Assembly (NCBI GenBank): GCA_965216225.1
Contig: CBDCFF010000013.1
Location: 1-29,226, forward strand
Reading direction: 5' to 3'
DNA: 29,226 bases
From: 3107 sp965216225
Lineage (GTDB): Bacteria; Pseudomonadota; Alphaproteobacteria; Rhodobacterales; Rhodobacteraceae
A program made the translations under genes and the position numbers. Numbering within the stretch: the stretch's first letter is position 1; every line of letters starts with the position of its first letter. This document shows, piece after piece, positions 23,133 to 29,226 of the stretch. The notes beneath the pieces were generated by a model. The model saw only the letters and a list, made by a program, of their open reading frames with translations, did no database searches and was not told the origin of the DNA.

Positions 23133-24110
23133 TTACTCGGCCCTGAAGGCGTCAACGATGGCCTGTCCCTGCGCGCCCGCGGCTTCCAGCCATTCCGCCG
23201 TCATGATCTGGCCAAAGCCTTTCAGTTCACTGGTCATCCGCTCGTTTGTGGGACCGACGATCATGCCATTGTCCGCCAACCCTTTCAGTGTGAAATCGGT
23301 GTACTGAACGGCACGCCAGTTGCCAGCGTATTCGGCCAGCGAAGCGCAACCGCCAAGCACGTTCCGGGTATCATCATCCAGGCCGTTCCAGGCATCCATG
23401 TTCACGAACACATAGTTGCGCGGAAGCCAGGCATCGACCGCGTAGAAATGGGTCAGGCTTTCCCAGACCTTGCGGTCATACCCGGTCGAACCCGAAGAAA
23501 TCATGGCTTCGGCAACGCCGGTTGCAAAGGCCTGGCTGATCTCGGCCGCCTCGATCGTCACCGGCAACATGCCTGCCAGTTCCGCAATCCGGGCGGTGGC
23601 GTTGTTGTATGAGCGGAACTTGACGCCCTGCATGTCGGCAACGGAGGCAACCTCCTTTTTGAAGTAAAGTCCCTGAGGCGGCCAAGGCACCGCATAAAGC
23701 AGATGCAGGTTCTGCTCTGCCAGAAGGTCGGTCAACGGACCTTTGGCGGCTTCCCACAGTTTTGCCGAATCCTCGAACGAGGTCGCCAGAAACGGGATCG
23801 AGTCGAATCCGAAAAGGGCGTTTTCGTTCTGGTGCCCGGACAGCAGACGTTCCCCGATCAGGGCCTGACCGGTCTGCACGGTCCGCTTGATCTCGGACCC
23901 CGAGAACAGCGAACCACCGGGATGGGTCACGATTTCCAGATCGCCGCCGGTGCCTGTGGTCACACATTCCGCAAATTCCGCACCGGTTGCGGAATGGAAA
24001 TTGGCAGCCGAATACGCCATCGGCATGTCCCAGGTTTCCGCGCTCGCCATACCCGCACCCGCCGCAAGCGTCGCGGCCAGCGCAGCAACTGATTTGGTGA
24101 TTTTCTTCAT
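23133..24110 (-). CDS. TRAP transporter periplasmic binding protein (second system)
   Basis: This 325-residue DctP-family protein starts with a signal peptide (MKKITKSVAALAATLAAGAG, then MASAETWDMP). The mature part begins with MAYSAANFHSATGAEFAECV. GVKFRSYNNATARIAELAG holds the conserved substrate-contact Arg region. The helix QAFATGVAEAMISSGSTGYD replaces the VDGQENTW-type signature of C4-dicarboxylate DctP. The ligand therefore probably differs from that of the first system. It lies 35 bases after the DadA-like gene, in one operon with it and the two permeases. Membership of the TRAP family is clear; the ligand is not known. Confidence 0.93.
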   Translation of the reverse strand: MKKITKSVAALAATLAAGAGMASAETWDMPMAYSAANFHSATGAEFAECVTTGTGGDLEIVTHPGGSLFSGSEIKRTVQTGQALIGERLLSGHQNENALFGFDSIPFLATSFEDSAKLWEAAKGPLTDLLAEQNLHLLYAVPWPPQGLYFKKEVASVADMQGVKFRSYNNATARIAELAGMLPVTIEAAEISQAFATGVAEAMISSGSTGYDRKVWESLTHFYAVDAWLPRNYVFVNMDAWNGLDDDTRNVLGGCASLAEYAGNWRAVQYTDFTLKGLADNGMIVGPTNERMTSELKGFGQIMTAEWLEAAGAQGQAIVDAFRAE

Positions 24111-24145
24111 CTTTCACTCCCTGTGTTGCAAGACGATCCCGTGTT

Positions 24146-25420
24146 TCACATTGCAGGACGGTCCTGCGTTTGCCGCCAGCCAAAGCGCATCGGATCGAAC
24201 GGCGACAGATCAAGGTTGGAATTTTTCCCGGTTATCATGTCCGCAAGTATCCGGCCCGTTTTCGGACCGCTTGTCAGCCCGACATGCTGATGCCCGAACC
24301 CGGTGAAAACGCCGGTTTTCCCGACCTCCCCGATCAGGGGCAGGCTGTCCGCCGTCGATGGCCTGTGTCCCAGCCATTCCTCCTCTTCCTCCCACTCCAG
24401 ATCGGGAAATGTATCATTGACGGTTTTTCTCAGCAGCGCAAGCGGCGCCTTTGAAGGGCCTGCCTCCAGGCCGCCGAATTCGACGATTCCCGCGCAGCGC
24501 AAACCCTCGTCCATGGGTGTGGCGACAAATTTGCCCGCCGCGATCATCGCCGGGGATCTCATTTGAATGGAAGGCGATCTGAAAACGATGTGATAGCCGC
24601 GTTCGCTTTCCATATGTACGGTCAATCCCAGCTTTTGGGCGAGCAAACCCGACCAGACGCCGGCACACAGCACGATCTGCCTGCATTCCATTCTTTCCCG
24701 GTCGGTCACGACCGCACAAACAGCGCCGCCGGAAAATTCGACATCGCGCACCTCGGCGCGGCGCACCTCTCCGCCTTCTGTCAGCAGGACTTCCGCCAGC
24801 GCGGCAACATACCTGCCGGGAGAGCGCACATGACCATGGTTTTTCATTACCGCGAGCAGGCCGACATTCGCGCCATAAATCGGGTCGTATTCGCGAACTG
24901 CCCGGCCTTCGATCAATTCCGGCGCAAACCCGGCCTCGCGCCGCAATTCCCATATATAGGCATCCGCTTCGAATGCCGCCCGGTCACGATAGGCAAAGAC
25001 ATAATCGCTGCCGCACAGCCAGTTTTCGGCGGCAGTTCCCCTTGCCAGCGCACGATGCTGATCAACGCTGTCTCCGGTAATGATTTCAAGCCCCTTCGCG
25101 ATCCGGCGCGTATCCCGGTCATTGGCGTGGGAAAGATAGCGCAGCAGCCATGGCGTCAGCCTCGGCAGATAGGACCACCGGAGGAACAGGGGGAAATTCC
25201 CGTCCATCAACAGCCTTGGCCCCCTGGCAATCAGACCGGGCGCCGTTACCGGAACGACAGAGCAACTCGCCAGGACACCGCCGTTGCCGTATGATGTCCC
25301 CTGGCCCGGCCTGCCCCGATCAAGCAGGATCACCCTTTTGCCCGCGCGCCGCAGCCAGATCGCGGTGGAGGTTCCGACGATCCCCGCCCCGATGACGACG
25401 ACAGGCAGATCGTCGGTCAT
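24146..25420 (-). CDS. DadA-like FAD-dependent oxidoreductase (D-amino acid dehydrogenase family)
   Basis: This 424-residue flavoprotein begins with a Rossmann FAD site, VVVIGAGIVGTSTAIWLRRA, followed by GKRVILLDRG and GTSYGNGGVLASCSVVP, which is characteristic of DadA. The C-terminal TGFGHQHVGLTSGPKTGRIL closes the FAD domain. HRPSTADSLPLIGEVG is the conserved approach to it. The family oxidises D-amino acids or related amines, passing electrons to the respiratory chain. ATG 25420 is preceded by GGGGGGCAGCGGC; the upstream in-frame extension has no similarity. The gene leads an operon with the second TRAP system, which suggests it oxidises the imported compound. Confidence 0.9.
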   Translation of the reverse strand: MTDDLPVVVIGAGIVGTSTAIWLRRAGKRVILLDRGRPGQGTSYGNGGVLASCSVVPVTAPGLIARGPRLLMDGNFPLFLRWSYLPRLTPWLLRYLSHANDRDTRRIAKGLEIITGDSVDQHRALARGTAAENWLCGSDYVFAYRDRAAFEADAYIWELRREAGFAPELIEGRAVREYDPIYGANVGLLAVMKNHGHVRSPGRYVAALAEVLLTEGGEVRRAEVRDVEFSGGAVCAVVTDRERMECRQIVLCAGVWSGLLAQKLGLTVHMESERGYHIVFRSPSIQMRSPAMIAAGKFVATPMDEGLRCAGIVEFGGLEAGPSKAPLALLRKTVNDTFPDLEWEEEEEWLGHRPSTADSLPLIGEVGKTGVFTGFGHQHVGLTSGPKTGRILADMITGKNSNLDLSPFDPMRFGWRQTQDRPAM

Positions 25421-25727
25421 GCCGCTGCCCCCCTGCCGCTGCAAACCGCATGTCTGCGGATGCGCTCCCTTGTGCGGCGGCCCACCACAAGCGGGCGCAA
25501 ACAGCGGCCTCACGCCCTACGAATACATCTGCAAAATCTGGACAACAGAGCCAGATCGTTTCATCCTGAACCCGATCCACCAGATGCCGGGACTGAACAC
25601 CTACTTATCTATATTATTCTTTTTTTCAACATTTTTTCCTGTCTCCTCTGGTTCCCGATTTCGCCCTGAATCGGAAAATACGGCAGGAACCGGAAAAAAT
25701 CAGGAAGACTGGGCGGTGCGGTGCGTT
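25421..25727 (-). promoter_or_regulatory. Gene-free, partly AT-rich region upstream of the DadA-TRAP operon
   Basis: There is no convincing gene in these 307 bases. The part at 25590-25720 is strikingly AT-rich for this genome and holds poly-T/A runs and promoter-like hexamers on the minus strand (TTGAAA near 25630). It also contains an inverted repeat (CCGATT with AATCGG, 25658-25677 region). A seven-residue open frame with a good ribosome site is reported separately. The region most likely carries the operon promoter. Confidence 0.4.
25609..25632 (-). CDS. Possible leader peptide MLKKRII
   Basis: On the minus strand AGGAG is followed ten bases later by ATG TTG AAA AAA AGA ATA ATA TAG. This encodes MLKKRII, about 190 bases before the DadA-like start. 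A short basic peptide rich in rare-type ATA and AGA codons would suit translational control. It could equally be chance in AT-rich DNA, and no terminator/antiterminator pair was recognised after it. Confidence 0.2.
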   Translation of the reverse strand: MLKKRII

Positions 25728-26846
25728 TCAGTGCTTCGGCTTCCATTGGAAGCCGAAGAATATCCCGACGACGAATGAGAAGGATTCCCACTCCGTATAT
25801 TCGCATATGCCATAGGTAATGGCGCTGCCCGGCAGCGTGCCCGCGATGCCGCCCGCGAATGTCAGGATCACCGCTTCGATCAGGAACTGGCGCTGGATGT
25901 CGCCGCGGCTCGCCCCAAGCGCCCGGCGCACGCCGATCTCCCGCTTGCGTTCGGCGACCGAGATCAGCATTATGTTCATCACCCCGATCCCCCCACGATC
26001 AGGCTGATGCTGCCGACCGCGCCCATAAGCAGCGTCATCAGCCCCAATTGCGTCCTCCATGCGTTCAATAAGCTGCTCGGCGCTGGTGATCGTGAATTCC
26101 ATCCCGCGCGGCCTCTCGTCGAACCAGGCCTGAATATCGCGGGTTGCTTCCGAGTGGTGGACGCCGGGTGCCACGCGGGCGATGACCAGTTCGACCCTGG
26201 CCGCCGGATCAATGCGCCGCAGGGTGGTGATGGGAACGAAAACGGATTGGTTCGCCTCTACCTGGAAGGGCGGGGCATAGCTTTCCGGCTTGTTCCCAAG
26301 CACGCCGATCACCGTATAGAGCCAGCCCCCGATCTCCAGAACCTCGCCCATGAGCCTGCGACCGCCGTGACGGCGCATGGCCCTGGCGACCTCGGCGCCC
26401 ACCACCGCGAAATAGCGCCCCGTGTCCAGGTCCGAGACGAACCGGCCCTCGACGACCGGCAGCCTGTTGATGCCGGCGAAGGAGGCGGGCACTCCCTGAA
26501 CCGACCCGGAGCCGACGCGCCTGCCGACATAGCGGAACTCGCCGTTGCCCTGTATCCTCGGCGCTACCTCCGAAATCGTCGGAAGCAGGTGCGCCAGTTC
26601 GAGCGTGTCCTCAAGGTCGAAAGACGCATTCGGCTGATCCTCGGACTTCTCCACGGACAGGATGTCGGTTCCCACTGCCTCAAACTGCTTGCGCGACTGT
26701 GCGGTGGCGATCTCGGTGATCGAAATCATTGCGATCACGGAAGCGATGCCGATGGTAAGGCCGATCAGGGTGCGCAGCCGGGCGCGAACGAGGCTGCGGG
26801 CCGCCTCGCGCATATTGTAGATCAGGGCAGATCCTGTCTGTCTCAT
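25728..26846 (-). pseudogene. MacB-type FtsX permease, damaged
   Basis: The N-terminus (MRQTGSALIYNMREAARSLV, then RARLRTLIGLTIGIASVIAM) and the periplasmic MacB_PCD domain are intact. The first FtsX helix should read QLGLMTLLMGAVGSISLIVG followed by GIGVMNIMLIS. Here the QLGLMT part lies in another frame between about 26055 and 25994, and the main frame resumes at GIGVMNIM. This implies a one-base gain and a one-base loss, the second in a run of six G (25989-25994). The C-terminus is also altered. TEWES joins FSFVVGIFFGF with about 12 residues missing, and the usual YPARKAA..DP.EALRYE is lost apart from a shifted trace. The start overlaps the ATPase stop (ATGA). Confidence 0.8.
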
Positions 26847-27508
26847 GGCGTCTCTTCGTGCAACGCCCCGTCGCGTATGAGGGTGCGCCGCGCACACTGC
26901 ATGGAAATCGCGGGGTCATGGGTGATGATGGCGATCCGGTCCTCCCGGTTCAGCAGGCGCATCACCTTATCGGCGGTATCCGAATCCAGCGCCCCCGTCG
27001 GTTCATCGGCCAGAACGACCGCAGGCTCTCCCACCAGCGCCCGGGCGAGGGCCACGCGCTGCTTCTGCCCGCCAAAAAGCTGGTCCGGCCGGTATCCGAT
27101 CCGGTCTTCCATACCGACCTTGCCCCGCATCGCCTCGGCCCGCCGCCGCGATTCGCGCGGGCGAGGGCCGCGATAGACCAGCGGGAGCGCCACGTTTTCC
27201 TGGGCCGTCAGCCGATCCAGCAGATTGAACGACTGGAACACGAAACCGATATGGGCGTTGCGGAAGGCAGACAGTTCCCGGTCCCGCATGGTCGAGACAT
27301 CGCGACCGCTTAGGAGGTAAAAGCCTCCGCTGGGCCTGCTCAGCAGACCCGGAATGTTCATCAGGGTGGACTTACTGCTGCCCGAAGGCCCCATGATCGA
27401 GAGCAGGTCGCCAGCGGCCACCTCCAAGTTGATGTCACGCAGCACCTTCACGGCCAGCGTCCCCAGCCTGAAGGATTTTTCGACGTTCACCAGCTTCAGC
27501 TTCAGCAT
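26843..27508 (-). CDS. MacB/LolD-type ABC ATPase with altered motifs
   Basis: The 221-residue frame is open and has the ABC order: Walker A at 40-48, Q-loop Q92, signature at 144-148, Walker B VVLADE (164-169) and H197. Two key motifs are altered. Walker A reads GPSGSSKST, with Ser45 where Gly is near-invariant. The signature reads LFGGQ, with Phe145 replacing the Ser that contacts ATP phosphate. LMNIPGLLSRPS also departs from the usual LLNLLG.LD.P. The protein probably binds or hydrolyses ATP poorly, fitting the lesions in its partners. It would have powered export with the FtsX permease and the HlyD-like adaptor. Its ATG shares one base with the adaptor stop (TGATG). Confidence 0.85.
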   Translation of the reverse strand: MLKLKLVNVEKSFRLGTLAVKVLRDINLEVAAGDLLSIMGPSGSSKSTLMNIPGLLSRPSGGFYLLSGRDVSTMRDRELSAFRNAHIGFVFQSFNLLDRLTAQENVALPLVYRGPRPRESRRRAEAMRGKVGMEDRIGYRPDQLFGGQKQRVALARALVGEPAVVLADEPTGALDSDTADKVMRLLNREDRIAIITHDPAISMQCARRTLIRDGALHEETP

Positions 27509-28740
27509 CAGTATCCCGGCACCGCAATCTCTTCTCCGGCGGCGATCCCTTCGACGATCTCGACGGAATCCATGGTCGTGGGTCCGATCCCGACCTCGCG
27601 TTCGCTTGTCTCGCGGGTATCCTGGTCAACCACATGCACCCAGTACGAGCGGCCCCGCTGTTTGACCGCTTCGAGAGGCACGGTCAGCGCCGCGTCGTTC
27701 CGGTACACGACGATTTGCAGGGTGCTGGACATACCCGTGCGCAGCCGCTTCTGCTGTTGCCTCCAGCGGGTCCAGCGTCACCCTGACCTCCAGCCGCAGG
27801 TCGCGGAAGGCGTTGCCGGTGATCGAGACGGGCTGACCAACCACGATGCGCACGACAACCACCTCGTCCACCATTGCGGTCGCCGCCATGCGGCTGAAGT
27901 CGCCGATGGCCACCAGCATATCCCCCTTCTTCACCGGTGCGCCCGCCGCCATGGCCGCGCCGTTCCGGCCCGCCGCCAGCACAACGCCCGAAATCGGCGC
28001 GCGGATGCGGGCCTGGTCGAGCCCCTCTTCAAGGGCGCACATCTTCTCCTCTGCGGTGCTGAGCTCCAGTTCCGCCTTGTCCAGCGCCTCCTGCCCGCCG
28101 TGCGCCTGCGCCGTCTCCAGATCCTCCTGCGCGGCCTCCAGATTCAGAAGCTGGCTCTGGTGCTGCCGCTCCGCATCGTCGTGCTCGGTCTCGGCGATCA
28201 GGCCCTGCTCCAGAAGGAACGCCCTCAGCTTCAACCGCCTCTCTTCCGTCTCCAGCGCCATGCGCGCGCGCGTGAACGCCCGGCGGGCGTCCGCCATTCG
28301 GGGCCGTTGTTCCAGTCCCTGACGGCCTCGAACGCCCTCAGCTTCTCGATATAGGCCACCTTCGCCTCGCGGTAGTTCTGCACCGCGTCGGCAGTGTTGA
28401 GTTCAAGCAACAGGTCGCCCTCTTCCACCTTTTGACCGAACTGGAAATGTATTGCCGAGACGTGACTCTCGACCGGGGCCGCGACCGTGACGGTGCGCCA
28501 CGGCGCCAGCCTGTCCGACAGAGAGAGCGTCTCGCGCACCGGGCGTGGCTCCACCACCACCGTGTGAAAGTCTTGCGAGGCCCCGGCCTCCGCCACCATG
28601 GTTGAGCCGGGCGGTTCCGGGAACAGGCCCAGCGGCCGCCACATGTAGGCACCAGCGCCCGGAAATACCCCGATCACCAGAACGGTCGCCACGATCCGGG
28701 CGACCTGAACCTTCTTCGGCATCTCGGCTAGGTGTTCCAT
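27508..28740 (-). pseudogene. MacA/HlyD-family periplasmic adaptor, twice frameshifted
   Basis: Three frames read in turn give one membrane-fusion protein. The first (28740 to about 28296) has MEHLAEMPKKVQVARIVATV as the membrane anchor and VTVAAPVESHVSAIHFQFGQ as the first lipoyl half. The second (to about 27760) has the coiled coil from MADARRAFTRARMALETEER and the second lipoyl half, IRAPISGVVLAAGRNGA. The third (to 27508) has QQQKRLRTGMSSTLQIVV and the C-terminal beta domain ending in GEEIAVPGY. The first shift fits loss of one A in GAAATGG (near 28295). The second fits loss of one base before CAACAGCAG (near 27760). The adaptor cannot be made in one piece. Confidence 0.85.
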
Positions 28741-28825
28741 CCCGGACGATCAGATAGACCCTCGCCGCTCTGGCCTGTTCATGGCAAGATCAATCCTGCG
28801 TGAGATTCGGGACGGAGGCAAGACA

Positions 28826-29226
28826 TGCTGATTTCTTTGCACAAGCAGGCGACGACGACGCCGAAGATCAGGGCCGCAATCCAGGCGAGTGATGAACCCG
28901 CGTGGATCGTGGCCGAGCGCTATGGCATCTCGGAGCAGACCGTCTGGAGACACCGTCCACGACCGGAGCCACACGGCGCACAGGTTGCAGACCACGCTGA
29001 CACCGGCGCAGGAGGCCGTGGCGGTCTCGCTGAGACAGAGTCTGCTGCTGCCGCTCGACGACCTGCTCGCCGTGGTCCGCGAGTTTCTCAACCCGAACGT
29101 CTCGCGCTCCGGGCTGGATCGATGCCTGCGCCGATGCCTGCGCCGTCATGGGGTCGGCTCCCTCCGTGACCTGAAGCCGAAGGTGGCGAAGCCCGCGCAC
29201 AAGCCTTTCAAGGCATACGAGCCCGG
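28826..29226 (+). pseudogene. IS481-family transposase, N-terminal part, frameshifted (copy C)
   Basis: The gene starts MLISLHKQATTTPKIRAAIQ and continues ERYGISEQTVW. About 14 bases encoding the expected KWRKR are then missing, and the frame shifts. The rest reads DTVHDRSHTAHRLQTTLTPA, SLLLPLDDLLAVVREFLNPN and SRSGLDRCLRR in another frame, to KPFKAYEPG at the window edge. A 12-base tandem duplication adds an extra RCLR. The DDE core lies beyond the window. It has the same orientation as copy A at the left end. Confidence 0.85.
29121..29144. repeat. 12-bp tandem duplication inside IS481 copy C
   Basis: GATGCCTGCGCC occurs twice in perfect tandem, giving RCLRRCLRRHG where family members have a single RCLRRHG. 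Confidence 0.85.

Noticed and set aside
25609..25806. A 65-residue minus-strand frame overlapping the end of the permease gene
   Set aside because: It contains a shifted trace of the permease C-terminus (LPMEAEALK) and runs into AT-rich DNA; it is debris, not an independent gene.
1..29226. CRISPR arrays, tRNA and rRNA genes
   Set aside because: No regularly spaced repeats of 24-40 bases and no tRNA- or rRNA-like segments were recognised on reading either strand.

Overview
The window looks like a GC-rich alphaproteobacterial chromosome segment, most likely Rhodobacteraceae. The reasons are the run rpsA-ihfB-lapA-like-trpF-trpB, a C4-dicarboxylate TRAP operon (dctPQM) whose proteins closely resemble what I know of the Rhodobacter capsulatus system, a NifU-like scaffold gene next to hisI, and Slam-type outer membrane proteins. 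These assignments rest on recognised motifs, not on a database search.

Bases 1-7392 are an insertion-sequence junkyard. Two diverged IS481-family fragments meet head-on at a short microhomology. An apparently intact IS66-family element (778-3209) separates one of them from a decayed IS5-family remnant. That remnant cuts off the 3' half of a type I restriction gene (hsdR). Directly upstream of hsdR sits an intact FitAB/VapBC-type toxin-antitoxin pair with a 17-bp palindrome before it. An IS3-family tail and an IS256-family element with a frameshifted transposase follow. The modification and specificity genes that hsdR would need are not present.

Bases 7393-16762 are mostly core genome: an orphan Slam/DUF560 outer membrane protein, lepA on the minus strand, then rpsA, ihfB, a LapA-domain membrane protein, trpF and trpB on the plus strand. 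trpF and trpB are separated by about 1.17 kb holding a DnaQ-like exonuclease with a C-terminal BRCT domain, which has its own promoter with tandem -35 boxes. The start of a NYN-domain gene follows and has been cut short by the trpB start. This exonuclease/NYN cassette in an amino-acid operon is the best candidate here for an under-described system.

Bases 16864-25420 carry two TRAP transporter operons on the minus strand, with hisI (minus) and a NifU-like scaffold gene (plus) between them. The first is dctPQM for C4-dicarboxylates. The second is led by a DadA-like FAD oxidoreductase, which suggests uptake and oxidation of an amino acid or amine. Both operons have a stem-loop between the binding-protein gene and the small permease gene, which would favour excess periplasmic binding protein.

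Bases 25728-28740 hold a MacAB-like efflux operon (HlyD/MacA, ATPase, FtsX-type permease) with single-base frameshifts, C-terminal damage and altered ATPase motifs, so it appears to be decaying. The window ends in a third, damaged IS481-family transposase in the same orientation as the one at base 1.
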